This document shows, in pieces, positions 1-7,789 of a stretch of 64,000 nt of DNA. The translations under genes and the position numbers were made by a program. Under the pieces are notes generated by a model. That model was not told the DNA's origin. It ran no database searches and saw only the letters and a program-made list of their open reading frames with translations. How positions within the stretch are numbered: position 1 is the first letter of the stretch; every line of letters starts with the position of its first letter. Source of the DNA: Pseudomonas sp. SID14000 (lineage in GTDB: Bacteria > Pseudomonadota > Gammaproteobacteria > Pseudomonadales > Pseudomonadaceae); NCBI RefSeq assembly GCF_002165135.1, contig NZ_NFZQ01000006.1, positions 124,001 to 188,000 of the forward strand, in the 5' to 3' direction.

Positions 1-345
1 GCACAAATCCGCAAGCTGCTCAAAGGCCGCGATCGTGACCTGTTCCAGGTGGTGCTGATTACCCTGGACCCGGAGCGCGACACCCCCGAAGTGCTCGATG
101 CCTACGTCAAGGCGTTCGATCCGTCGTTCACCGCGCTGACCGGCACCCCCGAGGAAATCGCCGCGGTGGCCAAGGAATTCAAGGTGTTCTACGAGAAAGT
201 CCCGGCCGGTGATACTTATACCGTCTCTCACTCGTCCACCAGCTACGTCTACGATACGCGTGGCACCCTGCGCCTGAGCCTGGGCCATTCCCTGACTGCC
301 CAGGAATGCGCCGAAGACCTGGTTACCCTGATGGAGATCTGCTGA
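1..345 (+). CDS. SCO1/SenC family copper protein, 3' part
   Basis: The frame is open from the first base, so this is the C-terminal 114 residues of a gene that starts outside the window. The text TLDPERDTPEVLDAYVKAF and HSSTSYVYD is typical of the SCO/PrrC thioredoxin-fold family; the His of HSS is the conserved third copper ligand. The CxxxC pair lies upstream and cannot be seen. SCO proteins are membrane-anchored periplasmic copper chaperones or thiol reductases for the Cu-A centre of cytochrome c oxidase. The next gene, a PCuAC chaperone, begins directly after the TGA, so the two are co-transcribed and fit one copper-delivery route. Confidence 0.9.
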   Translation, partial: AQIRKLLKGRDRDLFQVVLITLDPERDTPEVLDAYVKAFDPSFTALTGTPEEIAAVAKEFKVFYEKVPAGDTYTVSHSSTSYVYDTRGTLRLSLGHSLTAQECAEDLVTLMEIC

Positions 346-828
346 ATGTCGATGCAACCGATCAAGCACGGCCTGGCTGCCCTGGTCCTGATGGGCCTGG
401 CGCTGCCGGCACTGGCCCAGACCACCGTGAGCGATGCCTGGGTGCGTGCGACTGTGCCGCACCAGCAGTCCACCGGTGCCTTCATGATCCTGACCGCCAG
501 CAGCGACAGCAAGTTGGTGGACGTGGCTTCGCCTGTGGCCAAGACCGTGCAGGTGCACGAGATGACCATGAATGGCGACGTGATGGGCATGCGTGAGGTC
601 AAGGCGGTCGAGTTGCCGGCCGGTAAGGCGGTGACCCTCGACCCGAATAGTCTGCATGTGATGCTGATGGGCCTGAACAACCAGGTGAAGGAAGGCGATA
701 AAGTGCCGCTGACCCTGACCATCGAAGATGCCAAGGGGGCCAAGCAAACCCTGGACGTGCAGGCCGACGTGCGTGCGCTCAACGCCGAGGCGGGCAGTGG
801 GCATGATCACATGCACATGAAGCACTGA
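346..828 (+). CDS. Periplasmic copper chaperone PCu(A)C
   Basis: This 160-residue protein has a clear signal peptide (cleavage near ALA-Q25) and the exact family motif H-x10-M-x21-H-x-M, running from VHEM to LHVM. The tail is rich in His and Met (GHDHMHMKH), an extra metal-binding stretch found in many homologues. PCuAC proteins bind Cu(I) in the periplasm and hand it to the Cu-A site of cytochrome oxidase, usually with a SCO protein. The SCO gene sits immediately upstream with no gap, which supports that role. The ATG adjoins the upstream stop codon. Confidence 0.93.
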   Translation: MSMQPIKHGLAALVLMGLALPALAQTTVSDAWVRATVPHQQSTGAFMILTASSDSKLVDVASPVAKTVQVHEMTMNGDVMGMREVKAVELPAGKAVTLDPNSLHVMLMGLNNQVKEGDKVPLTLTIEDAKGAKQTLDVQADVRALNAEAGSGHDHMHMKH

Positions 829-845
829 TCAGGCTGAACCCTTTG

Positions 846-862
846 GGGGCGCTTTGCGCCCC
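846..862. terminator. Hairpin between convergent genes
   Basis: GGGGCGC-TTT-GCGCCCC forms a 7-bp GC stem between the PCuAC gene and the convergent small gene, fitting a shared terminator. It runs into ATCGCGACACAAGGC, half of the larger inverted repeat seen at 24445 and 36139. Confidence 0.55.
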
Positions 863-886
863 ATCGCGACACAAGGCAGCCCCGGT

Positions 887-1114
887 TCAGCTGCGAAACT
901 TGGGCAGCGGCCTGTCGAGGGTCAGCGAGGTCAAGGTCTTGCGGACCTGGGCCTCATCGGCCTCCAGGGCCTTGAGACTTGCGCGGATCTTGCCGGCGGC
1001 GGGCAGGTCACCCTGCCGGTCGATCCAGTCGGCTATCTCCTTGCAGGCACTGCTCAGGCAGGCCTGGCGCTGGTTCATCAGCGACAGGAGGGTGGTGAGC
1101 TCTCTTTCGGACAT
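887..1114 (-). CDS. Small conserved-looking hypothetical protein
   Basis: A 75-residue soluble protein with no signal peptide or membrane segment, alpha-helical in character, with two Cys (LSSACKEIADW and QACLSS) and many charged residues. I chose the ATG at 1114 because GGAGG lies 8 bases before it; an in-frame ATG at 1129 lacks such a site. It is convergent with the PCuAC gene. I do not recognise the family; small pseudomonad proteins of this kind are common and no function should be assigned. Confidence 0.6.
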   Translation of the reverse strand: MSERELTTLLSLMNQRQACLSSACKEIADWIDRQGDLPAAGKIRASLKALEADEAQVRKTLTSLTLDRPLPKFRS

Positions 1115-1129
1115 GGCAGGATCCTCCAT

Positions 1130-1522
1130 TCAGCCTTGTCAGTGTAGCAGAGGGTTAGCGCCGCACTGCTGCCTTTGCAGCAGGCGCAGATGCAGCGGCA
1201 AATGGCGGCTTCTGAGGCGCTGCAACAACTCGTTACTTATAAACAATGTGTTTAAAGCCGGTGTCGTTGCGATCTGTGCGGTATGCCAGTCGTAATTTTA
1301 AAGCGATATGCTGAAGTGCTCTGTTTCGCAGGGTTGCCCATTCGACGATGTCCCGCCTCCATGAAGTGTATTTGTAGGAATGTTCCTGGGTCTTGGTTCG
1401 AGCCACCCACAGGCTGTGGCGCTGTTACAACTTGGATGTTGAGTGTGATACTGGATTAGCCTTAGGTTTTAGTTGCCCAAGAGATGCAAGGGCAATTCCA
1501 AAAACCTGAAAGGAGTTCACAC
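1130..1522 (+). promoter_or_regulatory. Leader region of the 1523-7789 operon
   Basis: No gene was found in this gap. It holds a 13-bp inverted repeat CCACAG-G-CTGTGG (1407-1419) that could be an operator, and a two-part stem-loop at 1464-1507: AGGTTTT pairs with AAAACCT and TTGCCC pairs with GGGCAA around an 11-base loop. The stem ends just before the strong ribosome-binding site GAAAGGAG (1508-1515) of the peptide gene at 1523. No convincing -35/-10 pair stood out. Confidence 0.5.
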
Positions 1523-1594
1523 ATGAAGTCTGCAATCGAGCTGTTCAAGACCGATGTAACCGGAGTCACCACCAAAGGTGTGTGCATGTGGTGA
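1523..1594 (+). CDS. 23-residue peptide, candidate RiPP precursor
   Basis: A 24-codon frame with GAAAGGAG seven bases before its ATG. The peptide starts MKSAIELFKTD and ends KGVCMW, with a Thr/Val/Gly-rich middle (TDVTGVTTKG). It has no signal peptide. A strong terminator follows 5 bases after the stop and the enzyme genes follow that. Short precursor, attenuating terminator and then modification genes including radical SAM is the layout known for pqqA and other mini-precursors. The peptide is not PqqA: it lacks the Glu-x3-Tyr core. The single Cys, Met and Trp at the end and the four Thr are possible modification sites. It could instead be a regulatory leader peptide. I recognise no family. 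Confidence 0.65.
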   Translation: MKSAIELFKTDVTGVTTKGVCMW

Positions 1595-1598
1595 GCAA

Positions 1599-1628
1599 GG
1601 GGGCGGCTTCGTGCCGCCCCTTTATTTT
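1599..1628 (+). terminator. Intra-operon rho-independent terminator
   Basis: GGGGCGGC-TTCGT-GCCGCCCC (1600-1620) followed by TTTATTTT is a textbook terminator. It stands between the peptide gene and the SpeD-like gene 22 bases later, so it should make the peptide transcript far more abundant than the enzyme transcript, with partial read-through. Confidence 0.88.
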
Positions 1629-1649
1629 CCTTGAGCAGGAGCACGCTTT

Positions 1650-2039
1650 ATGGATGATCGTGGCTACCACACCATTTGGGATATCACGGGTGCTAGTGCA
1701 AAGTTGCTGAGCAATGATAAAAAATTGCATCGCTTCTTTCTGACCGCGTTGCAGGCGTCAGGGTTTAACATCATAAGCGATATGATTCACAAATTTTCCT
1801 CAGGGGGCGAGGGTGTCACCGGGATTTTTCTGTTATCGGAGTCTCACCTCTCCTACCATACGTACCCTGAGCGCGAATACATCAGTATCGATGTATATAC
1901 GTGTGGAAAAAATAATCATTTGATCAATGATCAGATTTCGGAGTTTTTTGGTGCGGACGTACAGGTCAACAGAAGAACGTTGCTGCGCGGCAGTGCAGTA
2001 ACTGACCGGCTGGGAGGGGAACATGCAGCTGCTCGATAG
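1650..2039 (+). CDS. SpeD-like pyruvoyl-dependent decarboxylase
   Basis: This 129-residue protein matches the short prokaryotic S-adenosylmethionine decarboxylase fold. It has HKFSSGGEGVTG, then SESHLSYHTYPE, where Ser65 of ESH is the self-cleavage site that becomes the pyruvoyl group, and VYTCG with the catalytic Cys85. SpeD enzymes make decarboxylated SAM, the aminopropyl donor; some homologues have switched to ornithine or arginine. No spermidine synthase gene is next to it, so the substrate is open. CAGGAG lies 8 bases before the ATG. The gene overlaps the radical SAM gene by 17 bases. It is clearly AT-richer than the flanks (one 60-base line is near 42% GC), a sign of transfer. Confidence 0.85.
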   Translation: MDDRGYHTIWDITGASAKLLSNDKKLHRFFLTALQASGFNIISDMIHKFSSGGEGVTGIFLLSESHLSYHTYPEREYISIDVYTCGKNNHLINDQISEFFGADVQVNRRTLLRGSAVTDRLGGEHAAAR

Positions 2040-3429
2040 AGGGGTGTTGAAGTTTGATTATCAGTTTCCGCTGTACAATTTTTTCTTTCCGACGCAAGCA
2101 TGCAATGTTTACCAGCCGGCCCCGTATCAGTTCGCTGAGATGATGTCCGCAGCCAATCAGGCTTCGCGTTCACGCGCCTTGTACTTTCACATCCCTTTTT
2201 GTGAGGCCATTTGTTCGTTCTGCCCGTTTACCCGGGGGCTGTACAAAAGTGCCAGTGACATAGACCGCTATACACAGGCACTGATCAGCGAAATCGAGTA
2301 CAAGGCGCAAGCAATGGACTTGAGGGCGGTCCCGGTCAGGGCCATATTTTTTGGCGGTGGGACACCGTCACTGCTGTCGCCGCGAAACATCCACGATATT
2401 GGCGAGGTGCTGCATCGTCATTTTGATATGTGCGATGTGCAGGAGTTCTCATTCGAGTTCAGTGTTACAAGTGTCACCGAGGAGCGCGCTCGTGCACTGG
2501 CTGCCATTGGTGTGACCCATGCGCGGTTTGGCTTGCAAACGACGGATCGCGAATGGCGACAGCTGTTCAACCTTGACCCGGACATAGGCAAAATCGAACG
2601 CACGGCCGAGCTGTTGAATAGCCAATTTGAGTATGTGCTCTGTGACATCCTCTATGGCATGAACGGCAGTAACGAGCAGCAGACGCTCGCCGACATTGAC
2701 AAGGCAGTGGCGATAGGAGTCAGCAATATCGACATCTATCCCATCAACAACGCTGCAACATCCGTCAAATTGCACAGGCAGATCAAATCCCGCTTTGCAG
2801 ACGTAATGCCAGCCATGCGCAAGCTCAACATGAAGTTCATGCTCGATGAGCACCTGCGCCAATATGGCTATATTCCCTACAACGGTCATGGCTATGTGCG
2901 CAGGCCCGGGGCTGCCAGTGCGCTGTTTGCCGAAGATTACTCCTTCATCTATCACGAGCATGTCTACGGCTATGCCGATCATGACCTGCTGGGCTTCGGT
3001 GTGGGGGCTATCTCGTCGGTGGCGGAGCATGTCATTACCAATATTTCATCTCGCGAAAAATACACCCGAGGCATGGCGCAAGGGGAGCACTTGTGCCAGG
3101 TGAGCAGGCATGACCCGCTGCTGGATGTGGTTAAGCCGCTGGTAGTTCGCCTGGCGTATCACGGTTCAGTCGACAAACGCCTGGTTGAACTGGGCCGCAT
3201 GCCCGAAGCGCTGATGCGGCGGCTTGATGCATTGATCCAGGCAGGCCTGGTGCTTGAGGACTCACGGTTCTATCGGCTGACGCGGCTCGGTTGGCTCTGG
3301 TACAGCAACATCATGTTCTACCTGATGCCAGCAAGTGAGCAGGACATTCTCAGGAAGCTGGTTTTCGAGCGGCTTGATGTGCCTGGGCGAGATATCACCG
3401 AGCACGAGTTGATCTATATCGCTGGCTGA
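2023..3429 (+). CDS. HemN-like radical SAM protein
   Basis: A 468-residue protein. Cys60, Cys64 and Cys67 in FHIPFCEAICSFC form the CxxxCxxC site of a 4Fe-4S cluster, and FFGGGTPSLLS is the HemN/HemW-type SAM-binding motif. The C-terminal third (GSVDKRLVELGRMPEAL and on) resembles the HemN winged-helix region. True HemN works in haem synthesis, but HemN-like members also do methylation, cyclopropanation and other tailoring steps in natural product pathways. Its place between a SpeD-like gene and an exporter, after a peptide gene, suggests a tailoring role here. GGGAGGGGAAC precedes the ATG. The substrate cannot be inferred. Confidence 0.88.
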   Translation: MQLLDRGVLKFDYQFPLYNFFFPTQACNVYQPAPYQFAEMMSAANQASRSRALYFHIPFCEAICSFCPFTRGLYKSASDIDRYTQALISEIEYKAQAMDLRAVPVRAIFFGGGTPSLLSPRNIHDIGEVLHRHFDMCDVQEFSFEFSVTSVTEERARALAAIGVTHARFGLQTTDREWRQLFNLDPDIGKIERTAELLNSQFEYVLCDILYGMNGSNEQQTLADIDKAVAIGVSNIDIYPINNAATSVKLHRQIKSRFADVMPAMRKLNMKFMLDEHLRQYGYIPYNGHGYVRRPGAASALFAEDYSFIYHEHVYGYADHDLLGFGVGAISSVAEHVITNISSREKYTRGMAQGEHLCQVSRHDPLLDVVKPLVVRLAYHGSVDKRLVELGRMPEALMRRLDALIQAGLVLEDSRFYRLTRLGWLWYSNIMFYLMPASEQDILRKLVFERLDVPGRDITEHELIYIAG

Positions 3430-3443
3430 GGAAAACATAAGGT

Positions 3444-4661
3444 ATGCACGCGCTGAATCTTAACTACGGAACGCGATCGCTGGCATTTGGCTATGGATTT
3501 TCCAAATGTGGTGAGTTTGCTTTCGAAGCCGCGTTTGCCGTGGCCATTGTGTCCCTCACCGATGCTGATCTGCTGTTGATAGGCATCGCCTATTTTTTTC
3601 GTTACTTGCCAAGCGTCGTATTTTCCCCATTGGGTGGCTGGTTGGCAGATAACGCCGAAAAAAAGAAAACACTGTTGGCAGTCGAGGTTGCCAAAGGCCT
3701 TTTGGCGCTTGCCTTCTTTGCCTTGTTCGGCCTGTTCACCCCGGTATTACCCGTATTGGTTGGTCTTGCAATGGTCATGACGGCGCTCGAGTGCCTTTAT
3801 GTGCCGACATTTCGCGCGTATTTTCCGGACATTGTCGCAAGGGACCAGTTGGCCTCGGTCAACAGCGGTGTCCAGGTGATCGAGGATGCTGCCTCGATTA
3901 TCGGCCCGCTGGTTTTTTCGGTCTGCGTGATAGTGCTTTCTCGCGAAGCAACGTTCTTGTTTTTTGCGACATGTCTGGTGCTGTCGGCTATCTCCATCGC
4001 CACATTGGGGCCAGGTAGGCAAAGTGCCAGGCAGGCCTTCGATGGGCGTGCCATCGTCCGCGATGCTGCACGCAGTGTAAGTCAGCTAAGGGGCAGCAAT
4101 GCACCGTTGTTTGCCGTTATTGGTTGCACCACGCTCTGCGCGATGTTTGCCACGTCGGTGATTCGCTTCATCCTTCCGGCTTCGGTGCTGGAGCATTTCG
4201 CTTCCGAGGCAGCGGTAGGTTACGTACTTTCATTGCTTGCAGCGGGTACTGTTCTGGGGGGGGTGCTCTACACACGTTTCAATCCGCGCACAACCGCACG
4301 ATTGGTGTTGCGTTATTGGCTGCTATACGGCGCATTGTTTTTGGCTGCAGCAGTGGCGCTGCAGTTCAACAGCTGGCTGTTTCTGTCGGTCCTGTTCCTG
4401 GTCGGCTTGATCGGTGCATTTGTCGATATCGCTATCGTGACCAACATCCAGTGCTTGTCGAGTGAGCATGAGGTGGGCAGAAATTTTTCCCTTTATTACT
4501 TCACGGCCGTCATTGGTGATGCCGTTTCAGGCCTGGTTGCCAGTTTGGTGTTTGTGCTTGCGGGGCCGGCAACCTTCATCTGGATGACGCTGATGCTGTT
4601 CATCGCGCCTGTGCGCTGGAACCTGAAAGGAAATGCTGATGACACCGACAATCGTATATAG
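3444..4661 (+). CDS. MFS exporter of the accessory operon
   Basis: A 405-residue hydrophobic protein with about 12 predicted membrane segments. The loop GGWLADNAEKKK is the MFS motif between helices 2 and 3. The general look is that of the EntS-like drug/siderophore exporters. It lies 14 bases after the radical SAM gene and its end overlaps the PLP enzyme gene by 23 bases, so translation is probably coupled. In this setting the likely job is export of the operon's product, and possibly self-protection. Import cannot be excluded from sequence. Confidence 0.85.
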   Translation: MHALNLNYGTRSLAFGYGFSKCGEFAFEAAFAVAIVSLTDADLLLIGIAYFFRYLPSVVFSPLGGWLADNAEKKKTLLAVEVAKGLLALAFFALFGLFTPVLPVLVGLAMVMTALECLYVPTFRAYFPDIVARDQLASVNSGVQVIEDAASIIGPLVFSVCVIVLSREATFLFFATCLVLSAISIATLGPGRQSARQAFDGRAIVRDAARSVSQLRGSNAPLFAVIGCTTLCAMFATSVIRFILPASVLEHFASEAAVGYVLSLLAAGTVLGGVLYTRFNPRTTARLVLRYWLLYGALFLAAAVALQFNSWLFLSVLFLVGLIGAFVDIAIVTNIQCLSSEHEVGRNFSLYYFTAVIGDAVSGLVASLVFVLAGPATFIWMTLMLFIAPVRWNLKGNADDTDNRI

Positions 4662-6687
4662 CGTGGCGCTCGATGTTGACGCATGGGACGGTGTGCTGAC
4701 TGCGCCCTTTCATACGTCAGCTAATCTCGCACTCGCTTCTGCCTTGTTCTTGACGCCGGAGGATGCGCTGCAAGCGATTGTACTTGAGGCGGTTACGCGC
4801 TGGCGTTTACCACTTTTCATTGCCTCGGAAGGTGTGAATGGCCTGGCAGACGGCGATGAGCGAAGGCTGAGCGTGCCGTTGTCGGAGCCTGACAGGGCCC
4901 GGCTAATGGCGGCTGCACTCACCTTTGAGCACCAGGTACTGCCTCCCTTCACACGTGCGGTTGCGTCTTTTGTCGACATGCGTCGGCCAACCTTTGCCTG
5001 CCCAGGTCACCAGGGAGGAGCCTGTTTGCAGCAGCACCCCGCTGGAGCCCGTTTCAGGCAGTTGCTGGGGCCTGAAGTGTTCCACGTGGATGTACCCCAT
5101 GCAGCGCCTGAACTGGGTGATGTATTAGGCCACGAAGGCCCGGTCCAAGAGGCCGAGCAATTGGCTGCAAGGGTTTTTGGTGCTGACGATACCTGGTTCG
5201 TGCTCAATGGCACGTCCACTGCTAACAAGGTCGTTGCCAGTGCGCTGTTGGCAGCTGGCGACCTGGTGCTGATGGATCGCAACAACCACAAGTCGGTGTT
5301 TCTCGGTGCCTTGGTCCAGTGCGGCGCTTTGCCGGTGTACCTGGACAATGTGCGAGATGAGCGGGGGCTGCTGGGTGGCTACCGATTAGGTGCCCTGGAT
5401 GAGGGCCACTTGCGCAGCCGGGTGGGGCAGATCTGTGAGCGCCGGGCGGGAGAACCCAGGCCCTTTCGTCTGGCGGTAATCCAGCAGGCGACTTGTGATG
5501 GGGTGGTGGTCGATGCTGCGGCAATACTGGCGCGAATTGGGCATCTATGTGAATACGTACTGTTCGATGGCGCCTGGGCTGGGTATGAACCTTTCATTCC
5601 CGCACTGGCCGAGTTATCGCCGCTGAGCGTGCAATTGACTGGCAGCTCTCCCGGCATTGTTGTGACGCAATCAGTGCACAAGCAGATGTCAGGGCTTTCC
5701 CAGACTTCACAGATTCACAAGAAAGACCAGCATATCAGCCACCTGCGCCGTTATTGCACACGGCCAATGTTCAACGCAGCATTCATGCAGCACGCTTCGA
5801 CCAGCCCGTCGTATCCCTTGTTCATGTCGCTGGAAGTGAATGCAGCCATGCTCGCCGACGGTGAGGGCGAGCGCCACTGGCGGCAAGCGCTGGCCGCTGC
5901 GCAGGCATTGCGCGAACAGGTCGTACACCGTTGTCGGTTGATCCGGCCACTGATGCCGCCTGTATCGCAGACTTCGCTTGAATACCAGGCGCAGGGTGTG
6001 TTGGCCATAGAGCCTGGCTTGCACTATGTCGACCCATGCAAAGCCATCTTCACCACCCGAGGGCAGTCAGAGATTCCGGCATGCATTGTTGCCCAGTATC
6101 TGCGAGATTGCGGTTTTACTCCGGAGAAAACAGACTTCTTCACGTTTACCCTGCTGATGACACCGTCCAGCGACAGTGCCACCTTGAACAGGTTGGTGGG
6201 CGCTTTGGAGGATTTCGAAGCGCATTGGCTCAATGGCACTGCGGTGCTGCAACTGCTGCCTTCGCTACGTGCGGCTTCGGCACCCTATCAGGGCCTGTCC
6301 ATCGCTGAGCTAGGGGAGCGCATCAGAGCGCTCTATCGCACACATCAGGTTGAGCTGCGGCAGAGTGAGATTTTCAGTGCCATGGGCGCTGCGCAGGGAA
6401 ATTGCTCCCCTTACCAGGCCAACCAACGGTTCGTGCGTGGAGAGGCCAGCTTGCAGAGGATCTCGGAGGTTGCAGGCAGGGTTGCGGCCGAAGGCGTTAT
6501 TCCCTACCCACCCGGGATCATGTGCATCGCTCCCGGTGAGTGCTGGACAGCTACGTTGGTTGGCTATCTGCAAGCAGTGGAGGATTTGTCTACGCAGTAC
6601 CCCGAATTCGCGCCGCACATTCAGGGTGTGCACAGGATTGGCGATGCCGATGGATCGGTCTTGTTCGGAGTGTTCGTGCTTGACTGA
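4639..6687 (+). CDS. Orn/Lys/Arg decarboxylase-family PLP enzyme
   Basis: A 682-residue fold-type I PLP protein. It has FVLNGTSTANK, then MDRNNHKS, and the PLP lysine in QSVHKQMSGLSQTS (Lys348 from this start), all standard for the large bacterial ornithine, lysine and arginine decarboxylases. It is a little shorter than the usual 710-750 residues and its first 110 residues do not look like a normal wing domain. I prefer the ATG at 4639, 7 bases after AAGGA; the ATG at 4633 sits too close to that site. Products would be putrescine, cadaverine or agmatine, or a decarboxylated group on a peptide. The gene overlaps the polymerase gene by 8 bases. Confidence 0.85.
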   Translation: MTPTIVYSVALDVDAWDGVLTAPFHTSANLALASALFLTPEDALQAIVLEAVTRWRLPLFIASEGVNGLADGDERRLSVPLSEPDRARLMAAALTFEHQVLPPFTRAVASFVDMRRPTFACPGHQGGACLQQHPAGARFRQLLGPEVFHVDVPHAAPELGDVLGHEGPVQEAEQLAARVFGADDTWFVLNGTSTANKVVASALLAAGDLVLMDRNNHKSVFLGALVQCGALPVYLDNVRDERGLLGGYRLGALDEGHLRSRVGQICERRAGEPRPFRLAVIQQATCDGVVVDAAAILARIGHLCEYVLFDGAWAGYEPFIPALAELSPLSVQLTGSSPGIVVTQSVHKQMSGLSQTSQIHKKDQHISHLRRYCTRPMFNAAFMQHASTSPSYPLFMSLEVNAAMLADGEGERHWRQALAAAQALREQVVHRCRLIRPLMPPVSQTSLEYQAQGVLAIEPGLHYVDPCKAIFTTRGQSEIPACIVAQYLRDCGFTPEKTDFFTFTLLMTPSSDSATLNRLVGALEDFEAHWLNGTAVLQLLPSLRAASAPYQGLSIAELGERIRALYRTHQVELRQSEIFSAMGAAQGNCSPYQANQRFVRGEASLQRISEVAGRVAAEGVIPYPPGIMCIAPGECWTATLVGYLQAVEDLSTQYPEFAPHIQGVHRIGDADGSVLFGVFVLD

Positions 6688-7789
6688 ACGCTCTCAACCG
6701 CTGGGTGGCGCACTCACGCAACCGCAAGGTCAAGGACGTAAGTTCATTCACGTCGACATGGACTCCTACTTCGTCGCCGTCGAACTGCTGGATGCCCCAT
6801 GGCTGCGTGAGCGGCCGGTCGCTGTCGGTGGCAAGGCGATAGACAGGGGAGTGATCAGTACATCCAACTATGTTGCCAGGCGGTTTGGTGTCAGAAGTGG
6901 AATGGCAACAGCCACTGCGCAACGTCTATGTCCGGATTTGGTGCTATTGCCTGTGCGCTTCGAGCGGTATGAGGCAGTGACTCGCAGGCTGGAGGACATT
7001 TTTCGGCGCTATACCCCAGGCGTCGAGTTTTTCTCGCTGGATGAGGCCACGCTGGATGTGACAGGGCAGATGCACTGCAACGGTTCGGCAACGCATATGG
7101 CAAGCCGCATCCGGGCTACGATCGAGCAGGAACTGCAGTTGACAGCCTCCGCGGGTGTCGCGCCTTTGAAGTATCTGGCGAAAATGGCTTCGGAAGTGAA
7201 CAAACCCAATGGCCAGTTTGTCATTGCACCCGATCAGGTGCAGGCTTTTCTCGCCAATGTGGATATTCGCAAGATCCCTGGCGTGGGGCCCAGGACATGG
7301 GGCGTGTTGCAGGCTTTAGGATGTCTGAAATGTACTGATGTTACTGACGACATGATACCGGCTCTGTTGCGGCACCTTGGTGCGCACGGTTTCTATGTGT
7401 GGGAGCGTTGCCGAGGCCTGGAGGGCTATGAAGGGAAGCCCGGAGGTGTCCAGTCCTTGGGAGTCGAACATACGTTGCCCAGCGACTGTGATGACTTTGC
7501 CAGTTGTGCCAGAGAGCTGGATGGATTGCTGGCGGCCTTAAGCATCCGCCTGGAAGCGCTTGGCCATATGCCGCCCATTGTCAGGAATCTGGTCAAACTC
7601 AAGTTCTCCGATTTCTCCATTGCCAGCGCCGAGGCGCCCGCCCTGACTTTACAGTCGCAGGTCATGCAGGGGCTATGTCGCATGCTTTGGGATACCAAAC
7701 GGCAAGGGCGAGCGGTGCGTCTGGTAGGTGTTGCCGTCAGGATTCGAAGGAGTCTGCCGGACCCCTTGCAGCTCGAGCTGGCGTTTTGA
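6680..7789 (+). CDS. DinB-type Y-family DNA polymerase (paralogue)
   Basis: A 369-residue translesion polymerase with the catalytic HVDMDSYF and SLDEA motifs (both acidic sites intact), GVISTSNYVARRFGVRSGM, the helix-hairpin-helix text KIPGVGPRT, and a C-terminal QLELAF that fits the beta-clamp binding pattern. I chose the TTG start at 6680, 9 bases after GGAG and overlapping the upstream stop by 8 bases; no ATG or GTG is near. The open frame continues upstream to 6350 only as a shadow of the PLP gene. The sequence is well diverged from the DinB I remember for P. putida, so it is probably a second copy. Its translational coupling to a biosynthetic-type operon is unusual. Confidence 0.85.
   Translation: MTERSQPLGGALTQPQGQGRKFIHVDMDSYFVAVELLDAPWLRERPVAVGGKAIDRGVISTSNYVARRFGVRSGMATATAQRLCPDLVLLPVRFERYEAVTRRLEDIFRRYTPGVEFFSLDEATLDVTGQMHCNGSATHMASRIRATIEQELQLTASAGVAPLKYLAKMASEVNKPNGQFVIAPDQVQAFLANVDIRKIPGVGPRTWGVLQALGCLKCTDVTDDMIPALLRHLGAHGFYVWERCRGLEGYEGKPGGVQSLGVEHTLPSDCDDFASCARELDGLLAALSIRLEALGHMPPIVRNLVKLKFSDFSIASAEAPALTLQSQVMQGLCRMLWDTKRQGRAVRLVGVAVRIRRSLPDPLQLELAF

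Noticed and set aside
1523..1594. The mini-peptide as a true PqqA
   Set aside because: The Glu-x3-Tyr pair that PQQ is built from is absent and no pqqBCDE genes follow.
2023..3429. Radical SAM protein as the haem biosynthesis enzyme HemN
   Set aside because: Only the radical SAM and winged-helix parts match; the setting and the diverged sequence do not fit coproporphyrinogen oxidase.
6350..6679. Upstream extension of the DinB-like frame
   Set aside because: It lies inside the PLP enzyme gene in another frame and has no polymerase-like sequence.
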